64,000 nt of DNA from Saururus chinensis. Its lineage: Eukaryota > Streptophyta > Magnoliopsida > Piperales > Saururaceae. The stretch lies in assembly GCA_035235625.1 (NCBI GenBank), contig CP141145.1:34266668-34330667 (forward strand), in the 5' to 3' direction. The stretch's first letter is position 1; each line of letters starts with the position of its first letter. Of this stretch, positions 1 to 13,040 are shown piece by piece. The position numbers and the translations under genes were made by a program. A model generated the notes under the pieces. That model saw only the letters and a list, made by a program, of their open reading frames with translations, was not told the origin of the DNA and searched no databases.

Positions 1-1733
1 CCATGCCCTGACATTGTGGAGCCGAGAGTCTTTGCTGAGACTCCTCAAGCTCGTTCAGCACTTCAAGGACACGGTTCATGGACTTGACCTCAACAGAGTC
101 CTGTGACTTGGCTTGGAGTTCCTCCATGAGGATCGACCGAGCCTCGTCGAAACGCTCCTGCCTCATGAGGCAGAGGGCAAGATTACAGGCCTTGTTCGGG
201 TCTGGATAAATCATCTGAGCCTTCCGGTAGACCGCTTCTGCTGCTTGGTAGTTTAGTAGCTGCATGTATGCCCACCCCAAATTCCCCTGAAAAAGAACAT
301 CAATGTTGTGCCCGCCATTAGATCATGGCTGCAAATCACCTACAAAGCCTTGAATTCTTGTTTTGGTTCCTTAAAGAGCTAACTATATCTTTATATTACG
401 GCGTTTATATGTACCAATATTCTTGAAGTCTCCTGCTTGACGGAGACTTGGAATTTCTTGCCGTGGGATCGGGCCGTCTTGGTGGCCTTGCCGTTAAACA
501 CCTCCCCCTCGGAGATCATCCGGAGCTTCTGCTTCAGCAGCACGATCTGCTCCTCCACCATATTGCATTTCTGCACGAGCCCCATTAGGTGTCAGGCCAA
601 TATTGCTAGTGATCGCTAGACAACATCGTTATTACCTCATATGATTTAGTTCTAGCTACCTTGTAGAGGTCGATGAGTAGGTTGTCAAGGGACTCCTGGG
701 CACGACTGGAGCACCGGTTGCGGAAGGATTTGATGGCTTCGATGCCCTCCTCCGTCCGGTCCAGCTGCTTCATCACCACGGCCATGTCTTTCAGAGCGCT
801 GTCCACCCTGTCCCCTGCGTTTATCGCCTTCCAGAACAACACTATTGCAGCTTCCGGGTCCTTTTCTACCAGCTGCCAATGCAACGATATTACCAGAGTC
901 GTTTTTAATTTTTATTTCTTCATTGTCCTTTGCTGAATGTGTAGCAAATGCTTCTTGAACCAGAGATTGCTAAGAAATTGGCCCTTTATTCTATTTTGAG
1001 GGAGAAAAAAAGATAAAGATGTTGATCATTTGATAATTGATATAATAATTAATTAACTTGGTTATATGCTTTTGGATGGGTGATTTCGTGATCCAATGTT
1101 AGTCCTATATACGCCGTTTGATATCCATTCGGATCTACTAGTTCATAAACTGTTGCAGTTAATGAACTAGTCAAATAGGCCAGGAAAAGAAGAACAACAG
1201 GAAGACTTTTTCCAATTAATGTACAAAATGATTGATGAGAAATGGAGATGAAATGAATTGAGTGCACCTCCAAAGCGAGGAATCATTATTGGTATAATAT
1301 TAAACCCTTTTCTAGGTTTACAGATTATAAACGAAACCAAATGAGGAAAAGAAGGAAGGATGACAAATAATCAAATACAAGCTAAAAACCAACTTGTTGG
1401 AAGCTATAACTGGGGAAGTGTTTCCTGAAAGCCCAGTTTGAAGGAAATGTAGCGGAAACATCATTTACTTCTTTTCAAGAATGTAGCAGAAACATTTTTT
1501 TTTCAGAAAGATAGTATAAGAAAGCAATTTAGCGAAAAAGAAGTATAACAAAGTAGAGCAAAACTGTCATCCAAACCAAAAACAATCAGAAGAATAGATT
1601 TAACATTCAAATAGAAACAATAATTAGATTTAATTACCTGGGCATGCTTGGCTCGAACATAAGGGCCATCACCGGAGGGAACCTTGTGAATAACATGGAA
1701 AGGCTCGGTGCCTTCACACTTCCTCGTAGACAT
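1..1733 (-). CDS. TPR protein of the SDI/MS5 family, 5' part (runs off left edge)
   Basis: Four coding exons read cleanly on the minus strand: 1638-1733 (32 codons), 660-872 (71), 415-570 (52) and 1-286 (95 codons and continuing). All joints are phase 0 with GT donors and AG acceptors. The start ATG at 1731-1733 gives MSTRKCEGTE, followed by the family-typical HKVPSGDGPYVRAKHAQ. Exon 2 carries VEKDPEAAIVLFWKAINAGD and the MKQLDRTEEGIEAIKSFR stretch. Exon 3 has KTARSHGKKFQVSV and exon 4 opens with GNLGWAYMQ, a TPR helix pair. Known family members are SULFUR DEFICIENCY-INDUCED 1/2, which act in the nucleus on sulfur-responsive glucosinolate genes in Arabidopsis, and MALE STERILITY 5/TDM1, needed for meiotic exit. 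The conserved core is shared by both groups, so I cannot choose between them. The 250 residues seen look intact; the C-terminus lies outside the window. Confidence 0.9.
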
Positions 1734-3386
1734 CTTCCAGCTCTCTCTCTTCAGGTTCTTGATCTCTTACGGCGATGGATGAATCGATGAGACTAATTTG
1801 TGTCCAAAATGCAGATCTTTGTTTGTAAACTGAGTTGGGAGTCCCAATCAATTAGTCAGCAGCCAATAGAACCCAACCAGTTATTTTTTTCATAAGTACG
1901 ACTTCGAATTATTACGCATATATACAATCTGTGGGCTATGTTCCAAATTGCATCTGGATGGAATGGTGTCTAGGTTCTTCTCCCGTTTGGTTCGAGTTTC
2001 CATTTATTTAATTACAGGAAGAAGTCGTTGGATAACTCAGACAAAGCCAAGGGACTTGTACTTTTATTACTTTTTTTCCTTTGCTATGCAAGGCAGTTGT
2101 ACAGAATTCATCAGGACACGTAATCCTTAGGTGAAAATGGCGTGGCTAGTCGCGGCTTCGTGGCTTTGGGAAGAAGAAGAAGATGACAGACCGGTGGTAG
2201 CTTTGATCAAGAAAATTCAACCCGAGCATAGGTTTGGGTGCCGAGTAAAATGTGGCAGCAAACAAGCAATCATATCCTTCCAATGTCAATCAAAGCTGTA
2301 GAAGGGGCCCAACTGTGGGCCTCAGAGCTGATTCAGGTTGGTTGCAGCATTACTGTTCTGGTCTGTGTATGTAGGTCGCTCAGGCCCAGCTCAAGAGCCA
2401 GCTATGACTATAGGGACCGGGCAAACAAAGCTGCTCCCTTTGCGGGCCTCCTTGAATCTTTTTTGGTCATAAACTCAAAATGCTATTGTGACCCGATGAT
2501 GCCTACAATGGTGGCTTTAAAAGGATAAATAATTGAGCATGAAAAGCTCAAATGTAACACCGACGCCAGCGCGAGTACCGACCGAGCTGGTTGTTGTCTC
2601 CGATATGGGGTCACCGGTCGTTTTTATACGACAGCCTCCTGAGTCTTGGCTGGTTGGCTGGCTGGCTTCCCAAGTCTGCTCTCGGGCGTTAAACTAAACC
2701 GCACAGCAGACTTGGCCATACCGTGCAAACGTTTCCAAGACCAAGCATGTGTTTTGTGTGGCTTAGGCGCCTGGTTATGGCTCCATATAAGAAACGAACC
2801 TGACCTCGGATGTAGGCTGATACCAGCCATTCATTGAATTCTCTGACTGTTCAATGGCATATATGGAAGATCTAACACAACTTTGGCCTGGGAGGTACTG
2901 TGTTAAAAAACATCTGTGGGAGAAATTATTGGCCGGCCACCTCAAATACAAACATAGAAGATTATCTCACTCCAAGAAAAATATACTGGTGAAGCTTTAC
3001 CAATGTGGTCCGTGGTGAATCACTATGATGTTTTACCAGCTATCGTTGCGCACAGAAATGCACAGAATTTGCACACATTGTGTTTTTCACGATTTTTGTG
3101 CACTTCTGTGAATTCGAATTCGGTTTGAGAGTACCAAGTCGGCACGAATTTTTTTTATAAGTGTTTTGATTGTGAAAAACGCGGCATGGTTCTCTGGGAC
3201 CGCCCTATAATTTCTCCTTTATCTGTAGGACCCATTGCTTTCCGGTCAATAATCCAACTAGGTACTTCTGCCTCAATCTTCGGCGATGCGATGTCTGCTA
3301 ATCAGCATCATGTCATATGACTAATAAGGACTAATTTTCCTTAGCTGACAAAAATGCGGTCGGTGAGTTTTTGGTACTCACTAATA
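1734..3386. other. Intergenic, upstream of the TPR gene
   Basis: No gene recognised. The segment nearest the start codon should hold the 5' leader and promoter of the minus-strand TPR gene, including a CT-rich stretch near 1740-1755, but I see no convincing TATA box. A 54-codon open frame starting near 2138 on the plus strand has no recognisable features. Confidence 0.5.
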
Positions 3387-3627
3387 AAGGAAGTATTTTT
3401 AATGTTCAGTTCTTACAGTAAGCCGAACCTAAATAATATATGTAAGATATTTATTTTTGATATTGATGACATATATGCTAGTATATATTAACCTAAGTAT
3501 CTTAAACTCTAGTGTACACTTATATTAATGTGTATTAATATATATTATTGATTAAAAAAATAAATATTTTATATACATTTTTTACGCTCGGCTTATGGTA
3601 AGTAAGGAACATAAAAAATACTTCCTT
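3387..3627. mobile_element. MITE-like element with about 42-bp inverted ends
   Basis: The left end begins AAGGAAGTATTTTT and the right end finishes with its complement AAATACTTCCTT. The similarity continues inward for about 42 bases, through TAAGCCGAAC on the left and CGGCTTA on the right. The interior is very AT-rich and non-coding. Its length near 240 bp fits a miniature inverted-repeat DNA transposon. No clean target duplication is visible; TA or TAA-like flanks are possible but ambiguous. The superfamily cannot be assigned. Confidence 0.7.
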
Positions 3628-6600
3628 ACAAGATAGTCAACGAGATCTCTTTTTATACGATGACTCTTAGTCACTGCACACGCTTGGACTAGGGTATAGG
3701 GTACATGGGTTCTAATGGGTACCTATTTACCCGACTCACCTGACCGCTTAATCTACAATTCTCATATGGGTAATTCATAAATAAGTAATAGATAAAGGAT
3801 GCAAGTATATAATTTTATCCACCTATTTATTAAATTAGTAGGGAATAGATAACCCCTTGTCCATACCTACTACTCATTACCTATTACTTGAGCCATATAT
3901 CTAGCAATCCCATTACCCAAATCTAATACACTATAATTATTGGCCTATGCCACTCATCTTAGGAAACAAATAATGTTGTAATATATATAGGATAAACTTT
4001 TAAGAAATATATATTATTATTTTATTATATATTAGTCAATTAGCCATGACTATTTATACCATTGGTGATGAATAGAAAAATAATTAATAGGCAAGGTATA
4101 AATAAAATATTAGAAAGCAGGAATGGATAATAGGTAAGGTATAAATACATGTAAAGCATTACCCAACCCTTACTATGCCCATTGATAGCCCTATTAGTGT
4201 ATGTATTATCAATTAAGACGGCTCTTAATAAATAGAGAATATATCTTAGAAGACCAAAAAAAATTCCTCTACTAAGCCTGCGTATGTCACACATAAAAGT
4301 GGATCCACTCCAAAGATAGGAAGAAATTTTGGCTTCCCCGCAATGTGCTAACATGAGAGAATTTTCAGCCACTGAAAATGACCAGTGACCAGTAAACGTA
4401 CGGACGGGGAATCCCTGGGAACTTGTTGGATCTCATTCTGAAGTATCTCTCACAGCACTCCTTCGATAATGTGGCAGTTAGTCACTAAAACTCGGTAAAA
4501 AAACCTGCTACACAAAGTCTGGGACCCTAGTGGCCCCATGACAGCAGATCACTACTTTTCTGGAATATGACAATATTAGAAGGCATCCCCGACCTCGCAA
4601 CCTAGCATTCTGGACCACTAAGGATCTGTGAGTAGCTCATTCTCAATCTTCACGAATTGGTCTTTTCATGGGCAATTGGACTCGTCTAATTTAAGTGACT
4701 CAATTCTCATATAATGTTCATTTCATCAATGAATTGCTGCGTGTATTTCAACTAGTCGACCCAACGAACAACCGTTCCAAGTTACTAAATCCATATGGAT
4801 CAAGTTTTCAGACAGAAGTATTCATGTTCAGAAAGAGCTAAGGGCATGAGCCTTCTTGATCATGTCACTTACGCTCATGAGAGCCTTTGCGGAGGCATCT
4901 CCATCTAAAGAAAGAATGTAGTTTAATGGTAAAATTTTAACTAGCCGCCTTGCCCCATCTCGCAATTTTGTTCAATGTTTTTCAATGTTTTTATTAAATT
5001 GTTAAAATATAAAAGAAACCAATAAAATTTTGCAGTTCAAGCTTTTAGAAAACATCAAACAAAATTGGATTCGAGCGGTTAGGGAAATTTTTATTTATTT
5101 TTATTATATTCTAACTATGGGTATTAAAGCAAGCTCGAAAGTTCAAAAGCTTGACTCAACTCTCATTCAACTCAACTCGACTCATGTTTAACCTTAAACT
5201 CGAAGTTAGTTAAACCAAGCTTAAACATGCCTATGTTCATCTTAACTTGGCTTGAAGTTCTAGAAAAGCTTAAACTTACATTATGTATATTATTTTTTAA
5301 TTATATACATGCATAGATTACACGCTATATATAAAATTATTTTATGTCTCCCATGTTTCAACTCCTATCAAATATATCATTTTTATTTTTTTAATGTATA
5401 ATTACCTTAGACTTTTTTTAGATGAAATAGATAATATGTTTCATAAGAACTATAACTATTTTTTATAAAACTTTATTCCCTTCAACTTGCTTTAATAGTT
5501 TAAATTAGAAAATCAAAATCAACTAAAACTATTTCATTTGGTTTTTTAATTTTAGCACATTGGACTATTTTCTAACCATATTTGTATTAGTAATTTTTTT
5601 CTAAATACTTTTAGGTCACCGATTACAAAACTAAGCAATAATCACAAAGTAAAACAACTCAACTCGACTCAAGCTTGATTCGAACACAACTCAAAGTTGA
5701 TACTTGGTTCATTAACTCCCCTAATTCTAACATGGGTTGGCTAGGTTTTATATGACAATATGTTTAAATAAAGAAAATCAAATATACAAGTGGCAACAAA
5801 CACAATGATTTGTGGGAGAAAATACAAAAAATCCTATCCTAGCCAGGTGCTAAATACCACTTTGGATTGGGTGGGTGGGGTCTCCTATCACTGTATAGAG
5901 GGCATGTACCGCTTGGGGTGCCCATCTTAGGTTTGTGGAATCTTTTTTAATGCTTCATTCTAACAATAAGCCCAACATAAAAAGTATATAAAAGTCTTTG
6001 ATATTTATGATCTATAGTCCACATACTAATACATGTTAGCGTAATGTGCACTAATGTGTGGGTCGTCAGTTTTATAAATAAAGGGTTCTCATATATTCCT
6101 TACTTAGGGCTCATTGCGAGAGGGGATAACTAAAAACACTTCCCAGGTTTGTAGAGTATTATGCTGGACTTGCCTGGCTTCTCGACTATAAAGCTGGTTG
6201 TGTATTCTAATTAATTACGTTATGATGACATGTCGGAGTCATCCCTTATGAACTACAATACTACTTTCAGTGCGGCAATGGTGATTCATATAAGCGTTTT
6301 TATCTTTACTCATGTTTGTACTCTTGTGTAAAATTTGAAGTGGGATCTCAAGCTCTCTTATCTGTTTGTACAGGCCCACAAATGCGTATAGCGGACTTCT
6401 GTATTTGGTTATGGCTTTGTTGATAAAAAAGAACCACCGCCCTGTCACCGATGCAAATAAGAGCCATTGCCAGGTTTTATGCATCTGGACAAGTTAAAGA
6501 ACCAAACATAAGTATGAAACGGATTTCTTCTAACAGTTTACCCCATTAAACACGCAAAGCATTAATAACCCAACTCTCATTTTCTATTGGCCTTAGTTTC

Positions 6601-7851
6601 TCGCTTATATAGTCATTTATTTTATACCTTATTTTTTATATTATAAACCTTTGATTAGATAGAGAATGTGGATTCTATCTGAAAACATGAGTATCACTTT
6701 TCCATTAAACGGATATAACGCAATTGGCTTAGAGACATAGGTGACATGAATTTTAGTTGAACCAAAGAAGTACATCTCACCCAAAGTTCACTTAGGCTAG
6801 CTTATTCAATTTAACCAAAACTCTGGTGAGAGTTTTTGTTATGTAAATATCATTTTCTTTCCAAACTCCACTACCTCTCCCACTCCCATACTCGGCCTCT
6901 ACCATCAGGACAATAATATTCTTATTTTGCTTTTTTTACACTTAAAATGTTAATCCAATCTTTGATTGGATAGAGAAAGGTGTGTCGTGCATGCTAGACA
7001 ATAGGGAAGATCTATGTTCCTCAGTTCAATCCAAGCTAGAGTGAAGTTTTAGTGTAGAAAAAATAGAGTAAAAATATCATTTTCCCTGATAAAACTCTTG
7101 GCACTTCCAGAGCCCTTAATCAGTCATTCACACAAGGAAATTATCAACACTGAAAATTTTGTGCACCCAATCTTGGCAGAAAATCGGCATTACAAATAGA
7201 AATTTCATTTTAACAACAAAAACAATTTTATACCATATGCAGTTCGCATCTTATAAAAAGTATGTGCAATTCATAGGCACATTTGCCAAAAAACGAAAAA
7301 CAAAGAATGAAAACCTCGGCTTCCATTTCCAAAAAATTATTCAGGTATACTTAAAGAAGCAACAAGAGGTCATGGCCCGCAACATGGTATCAATCATGGA
7401 AATCACTAAACCCAACCCTTTTCGACCAAATTTAATATTCAATAATCAAACCAAATCCCTATCATTGTTCAAGTAAATGTACAACTGCAGTAAATTAGAC
7501 GCAACTCAATTGCATAGTGACAATTTTGTAGGGGAGGAAAATTATGGAGTCACAGAAAAAAAATAATCAAGGGTGCAGTCTCCAGATTTTGTGCAAAAAG
7601 TTGCATGATAATAAAGGTTAAGTATAAGTATTGTGCAAAATAGAAGGACAATTTAATGAGAGTTTACTTTTTAATGCCTAATTAAACTTTTGGTTAATAA
7701 AAAAAAATGTAGTTTTGGTTTAATCATGTTTTCATTAAAAAGATTTGCCTATTTTGTCACTAGTAATTGGTCAGCTCCATTTCTCATATTTAGCTTAGCT
7801 TTGCCATCAATAACTTACACTGCTTTCCACAACACATAAGCATCCCCATCG
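3628..7851. other. AT-rich intergenic DNA
   Basis: No supported gene. Open frames here are short and compositionally AT-biased. A weak relative of the 3387-3627 element may lie at about 5960-6115, where AATAAGCCCAAC and CCTTACTTAGGGCTC face each other. The stretch 3690-4200 is rich in GGGTAA/TTACCC-like words without any clear unit. Confidence 0.5.
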
Positions 7852-7856
7852 TCTAC

Positions 7857-8406
7857 TGATGCAGCAGCTCAAATTGAAACAAACTTTGTCAAACACTCTG
7901 CAATTTTTATTCACGAACAGAAAATTACATAAATAAAACAAATCAAACTATAGTTCAACCTCACATTGAAGCAGTAGTTTCAGCTCGAAACAGAGCTCAG
8001 GGAAAAACCCTAATTTGGACAACCAAATTCAAATGGATACATTCAACGACAACCAACCACTCCCATTATAGTCTAGTTATATTTATACTATCCTCAATTT
8101 TAAAATGAGAGCTTAACGCAGATCAAGTTTGAATTCTGACGCCGTGAAGTCCAGCTGAGATTTGTTAATGTAGAAATAACTGAAGGAAGAAGAAAGCCAA
8201 TGAACTTAATGGTCTATTTATTTAAACTCAAATATCCTAAATGCCCTTTACTCAATCCAGGATATTACCTGCTTTACCAACATGCATCAGGCAGACCATT
8301 AGTGAATACCAAATTTGCCCTTTCTCATATTATTTTCATTCACATGTGTTCGATGAAATACCAACGCCATTTTGTTTTCCAATTATAGATTCATACTCCT
8401 GCATCA
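7857..8406 (-). repeat. Left (3') LTR of the Ty3-type element
   Basis: A 550-bp LTR with inverted ends TGATGCAG..CTGCATCA. It matches 19915-20462 along its whole length. The TCTAC duplication lies immediately to its left. On the minus strand the sequence just before it (TTTAGGAGGGCT) is purine-rich and fits a polypurine tract. Confidence 0.95.
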
Positions 8407-8438
8407 AGCCCTCCTAAAGCTCGACCACAAGCGAGACT

Positions 8439-9894
8439 TCAAGAATCTAAAATGAGGACACCATTATCTTGAACTGAATACTCCTCGTCATGGAATGGAA
8501 CTAAATCATGAATGTTAAAAGTATTAGAGACATTCAGACTAGGAGGTAGAGCAACAATGTAAGCATTAGATTCAATCTTCCTAATAATGCGACAGGGACC
8601 AATTTTTTTGACTTTCAACTTGCCTGAATATCCAACAGGCATACAATCCTTACTCAAATGAACCATGACAAGTTCTCCTTCAGTTAACTAGACATCTTTG
8701 CATCTTTTATCTGTAAATACCTTATACTTCACAGTTGATTGCATAAGTTTTTGTCGGACAGTAGAATGCAATTCAACAAACTGAGAAATAGCTTGTACAG
8801 TAGTAAGAGACTCACCACTTTTACGAGGATGAACTACAATGTCCAAAGACTAATGGGGTAGAAAACCATAGACTATTTGAAAAGGGGCTAAACCAGTTGA
8901 CTTGTTTATAGAAGAGTTATAAGCAAATTCTGCCTGACACAAAAATGTATCTCACTGCTTAGGAGTTTCTCAACAAACTACTAAAACTTCTACTAATCAC
9001 CTTAGTTTGTCCATCAGTTTGTGGATGGCAAGAACTACTATATTGTAAAGTTGTGCCCAATCTATTCCATAACGTTTTCCAAAAGTGACTGAAGAATCAG
9101 CTATCTCGATTTGAGGTTATAGTTAAAGGAAGTCCATGCAATCTTATTATTTCCTTGAAAAACAAACCTGCCACATGAATAGCATTAGCATTTTTCTTGC
9201 AGGGTATAAAATGCGCCTGTTTAGAAAATCTGTCAGCCACCACATATATAGAATCGAATCCCTTTTGTGTCTTAGGTGAACCAAGCACAAAATCCATGCT
9301 TAAATCCTCCCATGGTCTATTAGGTATAGGTAAAGGTGTATATAATCCTGCATTTGTAGCTCCTCGTTTATATTGCTGACATACAAAGCATTGTTGTACA
9401 CACTTCTGAACATCCCTAAACATTTGGGGCCAATAATATCGAGACTTAACTGGAGCTAAAGTTTTGTCTCTGCCCGCGTGCCCTGCCAAACCCCCTCCAT
9501 GAGGCTCTTTAACTAGTTTCATCCTTAAAGAACTAGCAAGAATACATAGTACATTAGATTTATACAAGTAACCATCTGTTAGCACAAATTCTCCCTGTGG
9601 TTTTTGGTTTTGTTTACATAAAAGCCAAACTTCCTGAAATGCTTTATCATTTTGATACCATTGTTTAATCTCTTCAAATCCAAAACAAGAAGTTGTTAGC
9701 ATATGAACAATAGCAACTTTCCTACTCAATGCTTCTGCAGCCTTATTACTTTTGCTAGACTTATGTTTTATAACAAATGTATACTCTTGCAACTCTCCTA
9801 CCCACCTGGCATGCAGTCTGTCTAGCTTAGCTTGGTTATGTAAATGCCTCAGTGAATCATGGTGGTCTGTATTCAAAATAAATTTCTTGAACAC
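8439..9894 (-). pseudogene. End of RNase H and integrase region of the Ty3-type fossil
   Basis: Fossil coding DNA of the element's last pol part. Recognisable pieces, in minus-strand order, are the RNase H tail ending in an ALSRKV word, the integrase zinc-binding region (HGGGLAGHAGRDKTL, then CVQQCFVCQQYKRG), the start of the catalytic core (PWEDLSMDFVLG, VVADRFSKQAHFI), and a GPY/F-like C-terminal piece (KIGPCRIIRKIESNAYIV). No chromodomain is recognisable after it. The region is broken and treated only as a fossil. Confidence 0.85.
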
Positions 9895-10637
9895 AAGATA
9901 ACGTCACCAGTGTTTAAGGGTTTGTACTAATGCATATAATTCCAATTTATATGCAGACCACTTCTGTCTATTCTCATAGAGTTTTTTACTGAAATAAGCT
10001 AGTGGTTTTCCTTCCTATGATAAAACTGCTCCAATTGCTTGAATTGATGCATCACAATCCACCTCGAAAACTTTAGAAAAGTCAGATAAAGCCAGAGTAG
10101 GAGCTGATGTAAGTTTGTTCTTCAACAATTCAAAACACTTTTGTTGCATAGACTACCATCGAAATTGGCCCTTTTTAAGACACTTTGTGAGAGGTGCTTC
10201 TAGAGAACTAAATCTGTAAGGACCCTCATCTCTAAACTGGTTTTTGGTTTTATTTAATTATTGGTTATCGTGAGATTAACGCATTTTCTAATTTATTCGG
10301 TGATTTCGTGAAATAAGTGGTGTTTATGATGGTTTTAACCAAAATCAACTTTAAGATTAGTAGTTTTAAGGGATTTTAAAACAAATATGAATTTTTGGGA
10401 TTTTTTTAAATTTTTACTATTTTTCTAAAAATTAGGGTTTTGGCAGGACCCCTGTGGGCCCCACCGTCAAAATTTTAATTTTTGGGTCAAATGAACCCAG
10501 ATATCTACTTAAGCCCATAAAAAAATTTTCAAAATTTTTTTAGTCTTAATTAGTGCATAAATTTATAAAATACTCATTTTTAGCCTACTTTTCCTATTTA
10601 CACCCCATAACTTACCCATACATACCCCAACCCTTAC

Positions 10638-10644
10638 TATAAAA
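10638..10644 (+). promoter_or_regulatory. TATA box of solo LTR A
   Basis: TATAAAA within CTTACTATAAAAGG, conserved at the same place in copies B (15540-15546) and C (53586-53592). It is the likely start-site box of the LTR promoter in the plus direction. Confidence 0.7.
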
Positions 10645-12699
10645 GGCCAAACCTGAGCCATTTCTATTTTTGGGAATAGACTAAGGAGGAGAGGTCATGC
10701 CTAATCCCTAATTAGGCCCGGATTAGAAGGTGTTTAAGGTAAGTCTACTCTAATTAAGCACTAAACCCTAGCTTCTTCTTAATCTCTTCTAAATCTATCA
10801 TTTCTCCTTTATTTCAATTTATTTTTGGACATCAAAAACTACTAATTTGTATTTTACTACAAACCCTAGCTTTCAAATTTTGATTTTTATAATCAACAAG
10901 CCCTAGATCTAAGTTTTAATTAGGGATTTCTTTGGTAAATCGATTTTTAATGGAGTTTAATTCAAACTCAATATGTTTGTAAGGTTTTCAAGAAGGGTGA
11001 CCCTCAAATCCGAGCTTAATCAAGTGCTAAGGTAATAGATCTTCGAAGTTTCAGTTTATCCATCGTAAAACCCTTGATTTTTGGCTTATTTCGAATAGAG
11101 TTACTTGATTTGGTGTGTTAATAGCATGATTAGAAAATAAAAATATTTAATCCCAATTTCTTAGGGTTTTGTATTATTATGGTATGGTTTAACATTCTGG
11201 AAGTCATAAAGGACTTTTGATGATGATTAGGGTGTTAGATGTTGATTTGAAGTGTTATCAATGGTGTTTCAGTTTGGATTTGCGAAAGGAAGAAGAAGGT
11301 CAGTTCTGCCTTGTTGGCATTCGAACGGCCCTTCTGGGCATTCGAACGGCAACAGTATCAGAATGACAGTTTTCCAGTTCAGCCGATCAAACGGCCTGCT
11401 AGGCGTTCGAACGGCCAAACTGTGAATTTTAAATTTTTACGTTTAACCAATCGAACGGCCTAAAGGGCGTTCGAACGGCTACACAGCAGATTTGTGTTCT
11501 AATGCATGATGTTTATTTTGATGATTCCACTTTAGCTTGCCAATTTCATATAAATGTGGAGTGTTTTAAGCTATATTTTGCTACTAGAAAGGCATGCTAT
11601 TGAGGTTATGTAGTTGAGATATATGCTTAGAGATTTGTGGAATGACATGTTTTGTGGCATGATGTTGGAATTGTCATCTTGAAATTATGAATGGTTGATT
11701 TCCTTTGATTAAGCATGTTTTTAGTAGAATTACAACCTATTAATGGACTGATTTGTCATGATAGAATGTAGTTAGTTGATGTGTGGATGTTGGTGAATGT
11801 CATGACTCAAGGATGAAATGAATGATCTTATATGTGTGTAGCCTTTGTGGTTGAGTTTTTGATTTGAGTTATGATTTCAACGTTTCTTCTCCTATTATTT
11901 CTGCTGGAATTCATGTCTAGATGGTAATTTACATGTGTAGTGTGGTAGTAAGTTTAATTTCAAGCATGTTGACATGCATTGTGTGAAATGCTTCTACTAG
12001 TTACACACACATGTGGGGGTTAAATGATGATGTTGAAGCTTGATATTGTGATTATGAATGATGCATTAGGGGCTGATGAGAGCACTAGGATTCATGTATG
12101 TCTTGCCCACGTATGTACCATGCTGCATGCATCATAAAAATGGATTTCCAATTGAGGCTTCATCGAGGTTAATCAAATTTGATCGATTGGATGCAATGTG
12201 GTGAAATTGTATTCCAGATTGATCGGTCGTGGATTAATTGTAAGTTGATTGGTCCGAAAGGACATATTTTGATTTGAGTTCCTGTGTGGAACGAATGCAC
12301 TCCCCGGGTTGAGTCTAATTGAATGGAATTATGTGGGAACGAGTTGTGTACTTGTCTTGCGGATTATGAGATTATTATTATGAGTGTCATCTGGACCCTG
12401 AGAATCCAGTGTAGTATGTCGTGTGCACCCGCTACCACGTGTTCTAGGGTTCTCTGTGTGAGAACTCGGGCTCTTCCCTCCACAGGAGATGTCCCTGGGT
12501 AAACACCCCTGCTCTAGATTCTCTGTGTGAGAATAGGACATCCTTGGCCAGGATCGTCCAGGGCGAGCAGTCTTTAGGGATTGACAACCCCAATCTTTCT
12601 TGAATTCTTGTGTAGAATTTTGGACCATGACACGCCTCTGTGGACTTGTCTATGTTCCGTTTGTGTGACACCAAATTTGTGATTACTCCTTGATGGAGG

Positions 12700-13040
12700 T
12701 TGATATGATATGATGCATGATGGAATATGTATGTTAGAGATACATTTCATGCAGGTTGACTATGATGTGATGCATGATGGAATATGTATGTTAGAGATAC
12801 ATTTCATGCAGGTTGATTATGATGTGATGCATGATGGAATATGTATGTTAGAGATACATTTTATGCAGGTTGATTATGATGTGATGCATGATGGAGTATG
12901 TATGTTAGAGATACATTCATACAAGTTGATCATGATATGATGCATGTGGGAATATGTATGTTAGAGATACATCCATACAGGTTGAATTTGATATGATGCA
13001 TGATGGAATATGTATGTTAGAGATACATTTCATGCAAGGT
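12700..13040 (+). repeat. Minisatellite in solo LTR A, about 57-bp unit, six units
   Basis: Direct repeats built on GATGCATGATGGAATATG followed by ATGTATGTTAGAGATACAT. Each unit contains the self-complementary ATGTAT(GTTAGAG)ATACAT, so single strands could fold into small hairpins. The unit is a multiple of three, which creates a spurious repetitive open frame. Confidence 0.9.

Noticed and set aside
2138-2302. 54-codon frame starting MAWLVAASWLWEEEEDDRP
   Set aside because: Short, no known family, and no supporting splice or conservation evidence visible; noted only as a chance frame upstream of the TPR gene.
12710-12940. Open frame of four near-identical 19-residue repeats (MMHDGICMLEIHFMQ...) that looks like a repeat protein
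   Set aside because: It is the translation of the LTR minisatellite, whose unit happens to be a multiple of three. The frame is not kept in the homologous arrays at 17580 and 55620 in the same form, and no start context or domain supports it.
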